From Ulota crispa (taxonomy: Eukaryota; Streptophyta; Bryopsida; Orthotrichales; Orthotrichaceae), in contig OY987242.1 in NCBI GenBank assembly GCA_963920765.1, positions 31,582,002 through 31,646,001 on the forward strand: a stretch of 64,000 nt of DNA. Reading direction: 5' to 3'. The notes beneath the pieces are model-generated. The model did not search any database, was not told where the DNA came from, and saw only the letters and a list, made by a program, of their open reading frames with translations. This document shows, one piece after another, positions 1-13,051 of the stretch; position 1 is the stretch's first letter, and each line of letters starts with the position of its first letter. A program made the position numbers and the translations under genes.

Positions 1-10
1 TTGCTTGCAT

Positions 11-733
11 TTAACCCCTAAAGGTCCAATTGTCCCCTCGGGGAACAAATGGATTTTGGGCATGTACTTGCAGCTAATCTACTTTTTATAACTTTTTGAA
101 ACTTTTATTGAACATGTGGAATTCAAATATCTACATGGGCATCTCATTTTTTCTTCATTCTAACATTTATTGAAGAAGTTAAAAATGAATTTCAAAAAAC
201 AAGTGAGATTGGGCAGTCCAAAAACTTCTTTAAAACTTTCATTTTAAAAAAAAGAAAAAAGAAATAGACTCTTTAGACTTTTATTAACTTGGGGAGCTTT
301 GATTCATTCAATTTTGACTAATGAGATGAAAGTTATGAGAACTTTTAGTTTACGGGTAGGCATGGTTTTGAGATTTTCCACACCTACCCGCAAACAAAAA
401 CTTCTCATAACTTTCATCTCATCAATCAAAATTGAATGATTCAAAGCTCCCTATGTATACATAAGTTTAAAGAACCTATTTCATGTTTTTATTTTTTTTA
501 AATGCAATTTTTAAAAAAGTTTTTGGGCTGCTCATCCTTGCCTATTTTCTAGAAATTCATTTTAAACTTTTTCAAAAAATGTCAAAATGAAGAAAAAATT
601 AGATACCCAAGTAAATCTTTGAATTCCCATCATCCATAAAATTTTCAAAAAATCACACAAAATAATTTAGCCATAGGTATATGCCCAAAATCCCATTTAT
701 TCCCAAAAGGGGGCTTGGTCCTTGAGGCGTTAA
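11..733. mobile_element. TTAA element A1, palindromic foldback MITE
   Basis: The two halves are inverted copies of each other over about 350 bp, meeting near 370. It begins TTAACCCCTAAAGGTCCAAT and ends with the decayed inverse (ggtccttgaggcgttaa). A short hairpin TCCCC/GGGA lies about 20 bp inside the left end. It has no coding capacity. Its arms match the right half of the F elements, so it looks like a snapback derivative of F. Confidence 0.85.
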
Positions 734-949
734 ACCAATTCTGTCCTCACATTGATGCCAAACATCTATGCTACTTAATATCATAAACCATTTACCCAAA
801 TCTTTTACAGGACGAGGTCAAAAGGCCAAAAAAGGGCGTAGTTCGAATTGCATAATTCAATAATGGACACAAGAAAGGCTACATTTAGAGAACATTCAAT
901 GGATGATGCACGAACTCCGCCTGAAGTGCCCCACATTGAGCACGAGTGA

Positions 950-1596
950 TTAACCCCGCAAAGGGACCAAAACTGTCCACCTTGCATTTCAATCTGGAAA
1001 TTTTTTACTTTTTTGAAGATTAATTTTAGTGGTTATTTTTTTAAATTATTTTTATTGAAGTCTTTTTTTAGTATCAAAAATCTAATTTTGAAAATGAATG
1101 ATTATGATTTGTCTATCCAAGATTTGATGCAAGGGTGTCCATTGCAAATCTTCATTTTCTAGTGTTAAGAGCTCTTGGAAATGAGCCTCAAGTACACTAG
1201 AACTTGGAGAAACAATCACATTAGAAACTTAATTTAAAAAATTGTAGAGTAGATTTTAAGAAGCCATAAATTGATTAGGGTTACACATGTTGTACTTTAC
1301 ATATTCACATCTTTTTTGATATCCTCAATTTTAAAGTTGAGACGTGAAAAGAGGATTGAAAGACTTCAAATCACTTTTAGAGTTTTACCACCCACATGAT
1401 CAAATCTTATAATCTTTCAATCCATAAGTGATATTGTTGTGTTTTCTTTTAATATGTGATCTCTAACATATCTAGTTTGAATTTTTACGATTAGAATTTT
1501 TTTTAAATGATGCAACTTATCAACATGTTGCCATTTAGTTCATCCAACATCAGATTCTCATATACTTGGGAACGTCCGTGGGCGGTGAGGGGTTAA
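950..1596 (+). mobile_element. TTAA element B1 (~650 bp MITE)
   Basis: It is bounded by TTAA at 950-953 and 1593-1596. The right TIR reads inward TTAACCCCTCACCGCCC; the left TIR (TTAACCCCGCAAAGGGACC) has drifted. The interior matches the copies at 8693, 10745 (inverted), 26541 and 32110, including a shared stretch around 1130-1210 (gtgtccattgcaaatctt). The interior is not palindromic and is non-coding. The right TTAA is shared with the adjoining element D1. Confidence 0.8.
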
Positions 1597-2506
1597 CCCT
1601 TTAGAGACCACCAAACCATATTTTGGTTTGGGAGAGTAGTTTTTGGCCTACACAGTAAACTTGCTCAACTATTTGGAAAATGATTTTGAAGAAAACATGT
1701 GATTATAAGATTTTTGCATCCATCTAAAAAAATAGTAATGGAATTGGGTATGTAAGTTGATAAATAATGGTGTTTATACGGCATGGCTTCAAAATATGTA
1801 TCCATTTTTTGTCAAAGATGAATAAAAACAATAACACAATACATCAAATATGCAAGAAGAATGTCAAATTTCAATTTCACAATCCTAAAAAAATCAAATT
1901 GCTTAAGAAATACGCTTGTATTGTTTACCTATAGAGTAGCATTATAATTGTAGTATTTGAAGATCTATTGAAATGGTGTTGTCATTTCATCTTTAAAATT
2001 TTTATTCCTAAACTTAAGGCCAATTTTTGATTGTTTTTGCCAATCAGATTTTCCATAATATTTACCAACTTTTTTGTCAACCCGCCCTAGGGTAGCAAAG
2101 AAAATGGGATTTTTGACCCTTTTTGTCCACTTAGCTACACCTTGTGATTGCTATTTTTGTCTATTTTGTGTGAAACTAGTCTTGTTGGAAAGGTGGGAAA
2201 CCTTGCTTTCTAGAAATGTAAGGCTCTTTTCAACCAAAACTTGCATGAAGCGTTAACATTCAAAACCACACAAGCATGAAAAACTAAAGATTTTCCATAT
2301 ATGGCTCACTCAATCATTATGTTATTTCACCTCCAACGGTAAATCTAGCTGAAATTTTGATACATTACAACAAACAAAGTGTCCTTCACATTTGTACGGT
2401 TGGATTATTCAAATTGGGTCCATATTTGATTCAAATGCACATCTAGTTTTAGGGCCCCGGTTTCTGGTGGATTTTGGGAAAATGTGTGTGGTTTTTAAAG
2501 AGTTAA
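1593..2506 (+). mobile_element. TTAA element D1
   Basis: Bounded by TTAA at 1593-1596 and 2503-2506. Its interior, from about 1690 to 2450, is nearly identical to the inverted copy at 25522-26488, including the same 60-codon open frame (2074-2256 here), which I regard as chance. The first ~100 bp differ from that copy although both keep a hairpin at the same place: CCAAACCA/TGGTTTGG around a TATTT loop at 1611-1631. Confidence 0.85.
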
Positions 2507-2631
2507 CTTACTTTCTACCTCCAATCTAAAAAAAGGCCTAGAAAACAACTCAATGGCAAAATTTTCCAAGGATTGCAAACTTACTATGTGTCATGTGGGG
2601 TCACTGCCTTGCATTATTCACTAAACCCCTA

Positions 2632-3552
2632 AAGGACCATTGGGACAAATGGGATTTCAAGCATGTACCTTTCAATAAGCTACTTTGTGTGATTTTTTCA
2701 AAATTTTATTGAAAGTGGGGAATTCTGAGATCTACGGGGGCATCTAATTTTTTTCTTCATTTTGACACTTGACAAAGAAGTTATACAAGGAAGTATGAAA
2801 ATTTGGGGAGGACTAACCTTCTGGGCAGCCCAAAAACTTTTTTAAACTTTGCACTTTAAAAAAATAAAACTTGGAATTGGTTCTTTAGATTTTTGATAAA
2901 TGGGAAGCTTTGCACCATTCAATTTCAATCAATGAGATGAAAGTTATGAGGAGTTTTTGTTTATGGACAATTGTGATTCTCTACTCTAAAATCAACTTTG
3001 AAGTCCTTTATTTTACTCGATTTTCAATAATTTGGAAAAAAAATTAAATCAAAGGAAGTAGATTGCTTATCACAACATTACAACAATTGAGATTTGCATT
3101 TTTCATTTCAAATAATCTAATTCTCAACATTTTAGTGATTTGAATTATTATCTACTTTTTTTTACTTATACTTTTTTTCCCATGTGTTGTCTAGTTCCAA
3201 TTGATTTGAAAATTCCCCCACATATACCTAACTTGATCTCCTACATGGAAAAGTAAAAGCGCAATTTTGAGTAGAGCAATTTTTTTCATGTAAGAGTGGT
3301 CAAAGGCTTTTGAAATTTATTGGCAGCAAGGAAAAATACTTTTTCCCTTCACTTCAAAAGTAAATATCCCCCTCCTCTCCATCTAGAAGGACTTGATTTT
3401 TTCTCATAAGTACCTCTTCTAGTTGAAGGCAAGATCCTACAGTTGGATATTGAAAAAAATAAATAAATAAATCCACCTTCTTACTCATGCCTTAGACGTG
3501 CCAGTTTTTAGTGATTTTGGCAAAAAAAAGGGCTTGATCCTTTAGGGGTTAA
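2632..3552 (-). mobile_element. TTAA element F2
   Basis: Inverted F copy. Left boundary is slightly decayed (taaacccctaaaggaccat); right boundary reads atcctttaggggttaa. The left half resembles the A arm (gggacaaatgggatttcaagcatgtacc region) and the right end carries the F-specific segment around gtgccagtttttagtgattt. Non-coding. Confidence 0.75.
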
Positions 3553-3721
3553 TGTGTAAAGAGAACAGCGTTCCTAAAAGCTCCCTTTGTGACAATATTA
3601 AAAATCTCCCGGTTACATCATTCAAGCCAGCCTTTTATTTTTATTTTTTTTGTTGATCGTGCGACAGGCCATAACATTCAATAGCCTGAAGAGAGGCTAC
3701 CTTTCCCACAAACTTCTTTTG

Positions 3722-3761
<40 letters not shown>

Positions 3762-4242
3762 TTTAATTTTTTAATTTTTTCTGACATGGCTGGCCCCCAT
3801 ATTGACGTATGTGCACTAAATTGAACCTCTCTTCTATAAACTCTCTGACAAATTTAGCCAAGTGTCCCCATAGCTAAAAATGGATGTGGAATATTCCACA
3901 CCATTTCTTCTGGTGGATGAAATGGTGTGAAAAATTCCACAACATTTCATCTGAGGGAGGGCAGCGCTACCAAGCGCTATTGAATGTTATGGGCACCCAA
4001 CAATGCAAGCATTTAAGACAAAATTGGATAGAAATGGATAGCATCATTGACTTGTGCACGTTCCTTCATAAAATCTACTAATTTAATAACTCTCATTCAA
4101 AATTTGGCAAACACCATGATTGCATGAGGGACAAACCTAGCAATTTCATCCATTTTTTCACGTGATTTTTCTAATGTTATGGTAGCCACTTCAAAACCAA
4201 TGTAAGATTTAGACAAAAATTCACCAGAAATTTAAAGGCTAA
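3553..4242. other. Intergenic DNA with an AT microsatellite
   Basis: Contains an uninterrupted (AT)n run at about 3727-3759 followed by T-rich sequence. I see no gene or recognisable transposon end otherwise. Confidence 0.6.
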
Positions 4243-5163
4243 TCAACCCCTAAAGGACCATGGCCTTTATTTTGTCAAAAGACATTCAAAACTGCCACTT
4301 CTATGGCAAAGAGTTAAAAAGTTTGAAATTGGTCTTTTTGAATATTTGACCATAGGATCTTGTACTAGACTAGTATGAGAATATGTCATACAAAACTCAA
4401 GAACTTTGACTGCACAAACTCGAAGATATTTGCATTCAAATTGTAAAAAACAAGGTTTTTTGCACCTTGCATGACTAGATTATTTAACTATGAACTTTTT
4501 TAACTTAAATTTTTGCACCATACAATTTGGAACTTTATTTTTTGTGATGGGAAGTTGAGTTGGGAATCTTGGAATGAAAATCAAAACAAAGAACACTTAA
4601 TTTTCATTCTTAAAAAAACATTAGGTAGAAGAAGGTATGAAATTGAACAAAAAATTAAATTATTAATAACCATGCAATGGAATTGAAACGCAACAATCCC
4701 AGCAATGAAATTGTTCTAGAAAGCAAACTTCACCCTTTTTAGCATTTTTTTTGAAAAAATGTTAAACTTGCATTCAAAAATGAAGTTTATTAGTTATTTT
4801 TTCAAGAAGATGCTTGAATTGCCCAAAAAACAAGATTGTCCATAACTTTCTCATATCTAGTCCAAATGGAATAAAGCAAAGCTTCAAATGTATACAAAGA
4901 TATAGTCTATCAGAAAAAATTCAAAAAGTAGTTCAAGTTTTTGTAGAAAAAAAATTTGCTGCCCAGACTCTCCAAATTTGTGCTTATTTGGGCATAATTT
5001 TTGCTCCCAGGCATTGATTGGAATAATATTTATATTCTCCAAAAGCTAATGTGTTTTTCTATCTTCAAAAAAGTTTCAAAAATTTGGGACAAAAGTTAAG
5101 GCCATAGGTACCTGCCCAAAATCCCATTTGTCCCCGTACGGACAATGGTCCATTAGGGGTTAA
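4243..5163 (+). mobile_element. TTAA element E1
   Basis: Left end is TCAACCCCTAAAGGACCATG and right end caatggtccattaggggttaa inverted, so TIRs of about 18 bp. A CCGTACGG palindrome lies ~20 bp inside the right end. Its outer parts are related to F, but the middle (4300-5080) is distinct and matches the copy at 29127. Its right TTAA (5160-5163) is also the left TTAA of C1. Confidence 0.75.
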
Positions 5164-5385
5164 CCCTTAAAGGACCATAGGGCATAGTATATAGACTGCC
5201 GTATAATTGGCATTTGCTACCAAAAAGAAGTTTTAATTTGGAATCTCCAGTAGCTCACTAGAACGGCTTTGATCTATTCTTTGACTTCTTTGTTGATCTC
5301 AATTGTAGTAAAGGTGTGAATTTGGTATAAATAAAAGAAAAACACCTCATATTATACTAGTCGCACCGGCACGCTATGTCCTTTA
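5160..5385 (+). mobile_element. TTAA element C1 (~226 bp MITE)
   Basis: Begins TTAACCCTTAAAGGACCATA and ends at about 5385 (tatgtccttta) where element A2 starts. Interior (cataattggcatttgctacc, then aatttggaatctcca) matches copies at 30932 and 32962. Too short to code. Confidence 0.7.
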
Positions 5386-6106
5386 CCCCTAAAGGACCAA
5401 GCCCCCTCTTGGGGGACAAATGGGATTTTGGGCATGTACCTATGGCTAAACTACTTTGTGTAATATTTTGAAAATTTTATGAATGATGGGGAATTCAAAG
5501 AGTTTAGTGGGCATCTAATTTTTTCTTCATTTTGACATTTATTGAAGAAGTTTAAAATGAACTTCTAGAAAACGGGCAAGATTGGGCAGCCCAAAAACTT
5601 TTTTAAAAATTGCATTTCAAAAAAATCAAAATATGAAATAGATTCTTTAGACTTTTATAGACTTGGGGAGCTTTGAATCATTCAATTTTGACTGATGAGA
5701 TGAAAATTATGAGAAGATTTTGTTTGCAGGTAGGTATGGTTTTGAGAAAAACCACACCTACCTACATACAAAAACTTCTCATAACTTTCATCTCATCAAT
5801 CAAAATTGAATGATTCAAAACTCCCTATGTATATATAAGTCTAAAGAACCTATTCCATATTTTTATTTTTTTTAAATGCAATTTAAAAAAAAGATTTGGG
5901 TTGCCTAATCTTGCCCATTTTTGAAAATTCATTTTAAACTTCTTCAATAAATGTCAGAATGAAGAAATAATTAGGCGCCCACATAAATATTTGAATTCCA
6001 CACTTTCAATAAAAAATTCAAAAAATCACAAAAAATAAATTAGCTGTAAGTACATGCCCAAAATCCATTTGTCCCCCAAGGGGACAGTTGGTCCTTTAGG
6101 GGTTAA
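5382..6106. mobile_element. TTAA element A2, palindromic foldback MITE
   Basis: A nearly complete ~720 bp palindrome centred near 5745, with ends cccctaaaggaccaag and ttggtcctttaggggttaa. Subterminal hairpins are CCCCC-TCTT-GGGGG (left) and CCCC-AA-GGGG (right). Left boundary abuts C1 at a TTTA/TTAA site, making an E1-C1-A2 chain. Confidence 0.85.
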
Positions 6107-6285
6107 GGGTTAAGCTCTCCCGATAATTTCCGCAATTATACCCTTTTGAAAGGAGCTGACTGGCTTTTTGGGCCAACCCTTCGGTTATCTTCAAAATCTT
6201 CCCAATTTGATTTCCTTTGCTACCCAGTTACAAACTAGCTGATTATCTTGGAACTGGGATTTCATTAGTTACAATCCTAAATGCC

Positions 6286-8043
6286 TTAACCCCTAAAGCC
6301 CCAAGTCTCTTTTTTTGGGGTAAAAGTAGCTGAAAATTACCTTTTTTGGGGGAATAAGTAGAAATGTAAGAAAAAAGAATTCTTGGAAATTTAACCTTGG
6401 GATCTTGCCCTAAATTATGGGAAGTATTTGTGGAAAATATATCAGCTTATTTCAAATGGAGAGGAGTGAGATATTGACATCTAAAGTGAAGAAAATGGTT
6501 TTTTTTCCTTTTTGGCCAAAATTTTCAAAAGCCTTTGACCACTCTTATAGTAACAAAGAACTCTACACTAAGTTCAAATTTAATTGCTCCATGCATTATA
6601 AGAAAAACTGTCCAAATCAACATGACTAAATCTACAAAAATTGTCCAATTTGACAGTTTTTTTGTCATTTTGGACACATTTAGCCAATTTGGACATGTTG
6701 ATTACAACACAATTTCTTGTAGTGGTGTAGAAGACCAAGTCACGTATAGGTAGGAGAATTTACAAATGAATTGGAACTGCACAACATACTTTCAAAAAAG
6801 ACTTGAATGCCGGAAGGACACAAAATTTGCAAATACACTAGGCAAAATTGGAGGATTTATGCAAAATTCAAAAAATTGGATTACACTAATCCAAATAGTG
6901 AAAACCAAGGAATCTTAGCCCACTACAACTTGAAAAAAAAAATCAAATACAAAAATCACACAAAAATCAAAAGTACCAAATTTTACTAAGGGCAAAAGGA
7001 ATGGAGGGTTGGGAGTCTCCCAAGGTGGGCTCCTTCCACTCCACTCTCCTTTGTCCAATTGTTTACACCTTGTACCATTAGAGCTAACCCTCTTTGGAGT
7101 CAACACCTACAAAACAGAAACCTTGCCTAAACTAGCCCTTCTCTTCTAAATTTAAATTTTTTTGCATAACTTCTTTGTTGAATATTGAAATGAAATAAGA
7201 ACTAAATACCCTTGTAGGTCTTTGAATTCCCCACTTTCATTAACCCCTAAAGGACCAAGCCCCCTTTTGGGGGACAAATGGGATTTTGGGAATGTACCTT
7301 GCATGATTTTTTGAAATTTTTATTGAAGATGGGGAATTCAAAGATATACATGGGCATCTAGTTTTTTCTTCATTCTAACTTTTATTGAAGAGTTAAAAAT
7401 GAATTTATGGAAAACGGTCTAGATCAGGCAGCCCAAAAAACTCTTAAAATTTTCATTAAAATAAATAAAAATACAAAATAAGTTCTTTAGACTTACATAT
7501 AGGTGGGGAGCTTTGAATTATTCAATTTTCATTGATGAGATGAAAGTTATGAGAAGTTTTTGTTTGCGGGTAGGTGTGATTATGAGAGAAATCATACCTA
7601 CCCACAAACAAAAACTTCTCATAACTTTCATCTCATTAGTGAAAATTGAATGATTCAAAGCTCCCCACCTATATATAAGTCTAAAGAACCTCTTCCATAT
7701 TTTATTTTTTTTATAATGAAAATTTTAAGAAATTCTTGGGCTGCCTGATCTATACTTTTTTCTAGAAATTTATTTTTAACATCTTTAATAAGTGTCAAAA
7801 TGAAGAAAAAATTAGATGCCCAAGTAGATCTTTGAAGTCTCCGTCTTCCATAAAAAATTCAAAAAATTACACAAAGTAGTTTAGCTATAGATACATGCCC
7901 AAATTCCCATTTGTCCCCCGAGGGGAGAGTTGGTCCTTTAGGGGTTAAGAGTGTTAAAAATTTGCACAAACTCATTTTTAGTTGTAGTACATGCTCAAAT
8001 TCCATTTGTCCTTGGAAAGAACATTTGGACCTTTGGGGATTAA
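6286..8043 (+). mobile_element. TTAA element F1, interrupted by A3
   Basis: Starts TTAACCCCTAAAGCCCCAAG and ends atttggacctttggggattaa. Interior is F type. At 7240-7948 it is split by a complete A element; the F right arm resumes directly after the second TTAA (gagtgttaaaaatttgc), so A3 inserted into F1. Confidence 0.75.
7240..7948. mobile_element. TTAA element A3 nested in F1
   Basis: Palindromic ~709 bp element with well-kept ends (TTAACCCCTAAAGGACCAAG / inverse at 7930-7948). Hairpin CCCCC-TTTT-GGGGG just inside the left TIR. TTAA flanks both ends inside F1, as expected for a TTAA target. Confidence 0.85.
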
Positions 8044-8692
8044 AACTGCCATTTTGGGGCCTAAAGTACAGGTCTTTATTTGTTGCATTCTTTGCAAGAA
8101 ACGAAAGGCAAGTATTCTTCTAACTTTCCAAGATTGAGTTGAGTTTGATGTTAGAATTTTTTTGGCTATCATAAAAACTATTCCTTTTAATTGTGTACTT
8201 CAAATCTTAACCTTTTTTTCGGTGAATCTAATGCTCGGGGAGGTGACATCTTTTAATTGTGTACTTCAAATCTTCATCTTTTTTTTGGTGAATCTAATGC
8301 TCGGGGAGGTGACTCTCCAATTTTTAGTAAATTATGTGAGATAAAAAATAGGGTCAATTTTATTCATTGGAAGTCAATTTTATATTTTTGTTAGAAATAC
8401 CATAGCACCAATAATATGTCTATTACTTCATTATATGTAAAATAGGGTGGTGAATAATGCCTTCATTTTAGAATTTGTTAGAAAAAAATTAGGGTAGGAA
8501 ACATAAGATCCTCTAGAATATATTTAGTAGGACGAGTTTGATTATTATTGTTTCACAAGTTTGAATGAAAAATTAAGTATGTTATGTCCAAGTTTTGAAA
8601 AGAATGGAGGGAAGTTTGTTTAGAATTACTTCGACATTTAGGGTGGAGCGTGCAAGCTTGTGTGTGATGCGGCTTTGTGACAGGTTCGTTGC
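8044..8692. repeat. 66-bp tandem duplication in non-coding DNA
   Basis: Two adjacent copies of a 66-bp unit occupy about 8185-8316 (each contains ttttaattgtgtacttcaaa and ctaatgctcggggaggtgac). The rest of this stretch shows no gene or transposon end. Confidence 0.7.
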
Positions 8693-9339
8693 TTAACCCC
8701 TCACCGTCCAAGGGGCCCAATTTGGGCCCCTTTGAAATTTATATAGAGGTGTGGGAACTTTCTTCAAGATTTTTTTAGTGAATATTATTACTTTTAAATT
8801 CTTATTGAAGTCTAGTTTCAGCATCAGGAGTTTGATTTTGAAAATGCATTAAAGTAGTTTGTCTATTCAAAATTTTGTGCAAGGGTGTCCATTGCAAATC
8901 TTCACTTTCTAGTGTTGAAGGCTCTTAGAAATGAGCCTCTAGTACACTAGAACTTGGAGAAAAATCCACATTAAAAATTCAATTTAAAAAATTGTAAAAT
9001 AGATTTTGAGAAGCCGTAAATTGATTGGGATTATGCATGTTATACTTTACGTACTCATATTTTTTTGGTACCCTCAATTTTTGGTTTGAGATGTAAAAAG
9101 AGGATTGAAAGCACTCAAATCACTTTTGCAGTTTTAACACCCTCATGATCAAACATTATAATCTTTCAATCCATAAATGATATTGTTGTGATTTCTTTTC
9201 CTATGTGATTTACAACATGTCTACTTTGAATTTGTACGGTTGTGCTTCAAAGAAAATCAATAAGATTGACCAAAATACTGGCATTTTGTTCACTTTCAAG
9301 TGAATTTTGAGATAAGTACCGTGGGTGGTGAGGGGTTAA
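8693..9339 (+). mobile_element. TTAA element B2
   Basis: TIRs are TTAACCCCTCACC at both ends. Just inside the left TIR, at 8710-8732, is a perfect hairpin with 10-bp arms AAGGGGCCCA/TGGGCCCCTT and an ATT loop. Interior aligns with B1 and the other B copies. Non-coding. Confidence 0.85.
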
Positions 9340-10744
9340 GCTTATGTGTGGTGGGGAACTATAATTGGTTGTTTGCATAAATTTGTGTGTGGTGTGGAAC
9401 TAATTGGTTGTCTGCTTCAACTTCATGTTCTTTGCTGCGTTTTCTCATTCAAAAGTGTTTTTTTGTAATTTAGATGCTTGTAAGGGCCAAAGTCTTTTAT
9501 AAACCCATTGTATACACATAATTTTTTCTTATGATACTTTTGTGTTTGTAAAAAAAATAGGGTTTGAAAAATTAGGTCATATAACCATTTAGAAATAAGC
9601 ATAGGGTACCCTAAAACACACTAAAGTAGCTTTTTATCTAAAGAAAAGGAGGAAAAATTTACCTTAAAATATCTAAATACCCCCCATTTAATTACCCCAT
9701 TATCGCATGTCGTATTCAATTGTAAAAGGGTGTGACCCCCTCGAGATCTAATGTCATCCTTGCTAAATGTCAAAAAATTCACCAATAAACTTTTTGATTG
9801 ATCCTTCCAAAGCAATCTACATCATACATTCCTAATGTGATATTGTGGTGGGCAATTTTGACGATTGAGGCCTCCTTTACACTAGAGGTGAGAATTCATG
9901 GAGAGCAAAATTTCAGCCAATGAAAACTACAGACTTTGAGAAGACTAAGTTATGTCACTTCACACTAGAATTTTTTTCCAAAGGACAAGAAAAAGAAAAA
10001 ATAAGGTGGATAATACTTTTGTCCTTCATGACAAAATGAAAGTGCAGAATTTTTGGGTCCCCAGAATAATAGTCAAGCTCTCCTAAAGAAGTGGGTCTAA
10101 CTATAATCCTAGGGACCATTTGGCCAAAATCCTTACACCCAATCATTTTTGTTTTTTTAATATTTTTTAAAGAAAATATGCTAAAAAGATAGATTATAAT
10201 TTTATGACCCCTTCTCACTTTACCTACAACTGAAGGCTAGTACCTTCAAAGGCCCACTTTTCAAGGACAAGCCATGGCCCATGAGGGATTTTATTCACGA
10301 TTCTTACCTCTTGTAAGGTAGAAATACCATAAATAGTTAAAATAAGCCACTTTAGCTTGTAAGGTATGGGGAATTTCTTGAGAAATTAAGCTCAATCTGT
10401 GGAGAAACAAGGATAAGGAAGAGTACAAAAAAATTACTCAAGAATGAATATTTCATGCAATATAAATGCAGATTTAGGGTTTGGATCAATTTTGGTTTCA
10501 TAGGTGTACCTTAAACGGCTACCTCTAGAACCTTGATCTGAAACAACTTTGAACCAATTAAATTCAAGGAAATAGCATCTTTCTAAAATCTTTTTCAAAG
10601 CTAGCTCTTTCTGGTTTTAGAACAATCTATGCTGCCATATTGGGGAGTAACCGCTTATGGTATTTCTTCCTTATAGAGAGGGCCTGAGTTTGATACGGTT
10701 TCACACAAGAGAAAACTTTTGCATAGAGAATTTGCTCCTACATT
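9340..10744. other. Intergenic, nothing recognised
   Basis: A short imperfect duplication lies at about 9340-9420 (gtgtggtggggaact / gtgtggtgtggaact). Otherwise AT-rich sequence without a gene, RNA or transposon end I can support. Confidence 0.5.
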
Positions 10745-11397
10745 TTAACCCCTAAATGCCCAAGGCCTTTTTGGGCTTTTCAGAGTTTTCATGAAACAAG
10801 ACAATCAACCAACCTTTTCATAAATCTCATCAACTTTTTTTAAATTGTAACCATACTAATTTAAACTAGATAAGTTAGAGATTGCATGGAAAAAGAAAAC
10901 ACAACAATATCACTTATAGTTTGAAAGATTATAATGTTTGAACATGAGGGTGTTAAAACTGCAAAAGTGACTTGAAGTCTTCCAATCCTCATTTCACATG
11001 TCATATCTGAAAAGTTGGTCACCAAAAAAATATGAGCTTCAAGGTCATTATATGTTTAAGCTCAATCAATTTACGGGATTCAAAATCGACTCCTACCTTT
11101 TTTTTAAATGAATTTCTAATGTGGATTTTCCTCCAAGCTCTAGTGTATTTGAGGCTCATTTTCAAGATTTCACAACACTAGAAAACTCAAGATTATAGTG
11201 GACACCCTTGTACAAAATCTTGAGGAGAAAAATCATCAACATTCATTTTCAAAATCAGATTTTTGATGTTGAAAATAGACTTCAAAACAAACTTGTATTT
11301 GAAAAAAATTACCAAAAATAACGTTTTAATAAAATTTTATTCATCTTCAAAGTTTTGTAAACACCCAAATTGGGTGCCTTGGGCATTTAGGTGTTAA
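10745..11397 (-). mobile_element. TTAA element B3 (inverted)
   Basis: TIRs are TTAACCCCTAAATGCCCAAG and, from the other end, TTAACACCTAAATGCCCAAG. They match each other over 20 bases but differ from the TIRs of B2 and B4. Interior is the B family in reverse. The B 'left' hairpin is at 11362-11376, arms CACCCAA/TTGGGTG. Confidence 0.85.
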
Positions 11398-11745
11398 AAT
11401 TGCCAGCACTTCCAAACATCCACAACCATACTTGTTCACATACCAGCCATACTTTTTACCAATTCCAGAGCGATTGTCAATAAAGTTGATTTTCTGAAGA
11501 AACAGTAAGCCTTTGTTGTCCTTTGTTGTCCTTTGTTGTCTTGAACTAATTGGGGATAATTTGGAGGGACATTGTCACATTGGTCCAAATTTGTCAAAAT
11601 TCGCTATATTTTGCTGACAAATTAGTGTTGTTTGTCAACCGTAAATGAAACCAATTAATTAATATCCTCTTTGATGAAAACTAAAAAAGCCTCAAATTTT
11701 TCTCTACTTGGATATGAGGAGACTAGCACCTCCACTAATTTCTTA
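11398..11745. repeat. 10-bp tandem repeat in non-coding DNA
   Basis: The unit ctttgttgtc is repeated three times at about 11513-11541. Nothing else recognised. Confidence 0.6.
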
Positions 11746-12754
11746 GAGCATCTCTTGCAATCCGTCAAATGTCCATGCTCCGATGAAATCCGGATGAAAA
11801 GTAACCAATTTTAGTTGTGTTGAACTTTACATTTACCTTCTCCTTCACATAAGTTATATTTGAAGTGGGCCTCTAAACTCTTTACAAGCTATATTTTATG
11901 ATGATCATAACTTAATTTATTGCTTTTCAAAGTTCTTTGACTTGTGCTTAGTTGGTATTATACTTTGTGGGTTGCACTGTAGGGGATACAAGTGGCCGTT
12001 CCCTCTAAAACGGATAAAGAGGAATTAGAGGGACCTAGACTTTTGGAGGGTTGTAGGCAGATTTTAAATTTTTGGCAACAAGAGACACAAGAGAACTAAG
12101 GATATGTTTGATATTTCAAATAACACAAGGATACATTTAATATTTAAAAATGATGAAGGGCCATTTTTGATATTCTTCCAAAAGACTAGGATAATTGATG
12201 TTCCTACATAAAGCGAGGAGTGTTTTTGATATTTGTACACAAACCAAGGATATTTTTGATTTTTCAAATCTTTGAGGGTTATGTATGATATTTCTGAAGA
12301 ATTGATGGGTATTTTGATATTCTCTTTAGATTTTTCACTTAGAAAGAAATGAAGTTGTGTATTTCCTCTCTCTTAAGTGGTCCTTCTTGTACCTTAAGTA
12401 ACTCACCCCTGGAGCCAAACAATATGGGACAAACCCCCCACTCTTCCTTACAAGTGATTTTTTGAATTGAACAGGCTTAGTGTACTACACAAGATGCAAG
12501 ATGCAAGAGACATGATGCAAGATGCAGAAGACATGATGCAAGATGCAGAAGACATGATGCAAGATGTGGAATGCATGACAGAATGGACAAACCAGGTGAC
12601 GGAGTCGCGACCGGGTACATAACTTGCCATGTGTGCCACATCGGCTAGGCCCACTTTTGTGGGCACAATATAACGTTGTGCCTGGCATGGTGAGATGCGT
12701 GTTGCTTTACTAGGGAAAAACCAAAAATTTAGCCGCTGGTTGTAGGAGATGCTC
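11746..12754. mobile_element. Harbinger-like MITE (~1 kb)
   Basis: TIR GAGCATCTCTTGCAA on the left and the inverse of GAGCATCTCCTACAACC on the right, flanked by TTA at 11743-11745 and 12755-12757. A 3-bp TTA duplication with GAGCATCTCC-like ends fits the PIF/Harbinger (Tourist) type. Non-coding. It carries an internal tandem array of a 20-24 bp unit (catgatgcaagatgcagaag) at about 12484-12575. Confidence 0.75.
12484..12575. repeat. Short tandem array (gatgcaagatgcagaagacat)
   Basis: Three to four imperfect repeats of a ~21-bp unit built on gatgcaagatgcagaag. They lie inside the Harbinger-like MITE and generate Ser/Cys/Ile/Met-rich open frames with no biological meaning. Confidence 0.75.
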
Positions 12755-13051
12755 TTACAAGCCCTGGTTGATTTCCGATCCTATTAAAATTTCCCAAAAT
12801 TTTCAAAAAATTTACCTTCATTTTGAATTTCCAACCAGTTCTTTGGCCAATTCCAACGATTCGTTCTGTCTTATTTGCCAAGTCTCCCCAATCATTATAA
12901 GAGAATTCTGCCAACCTAAGGTATCATGGGGGTCTAGTGGAGCCCATAATGTGAGTCACCACCTTGTTGTCGTTGACAAGTAATTCGGTTTTATTCTAAA
13001 GCAAGGCTGTACACTCAGACCTCTTCAACCCATCCACTTTTTTTTTTTTTA

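Noticed and set aside
2074-2256. 60-codon frame conserved identically at 25773-25955
   Set aside because: Identity reflects the recent D1/D2 duplication, not selection; no domain or longer frame.
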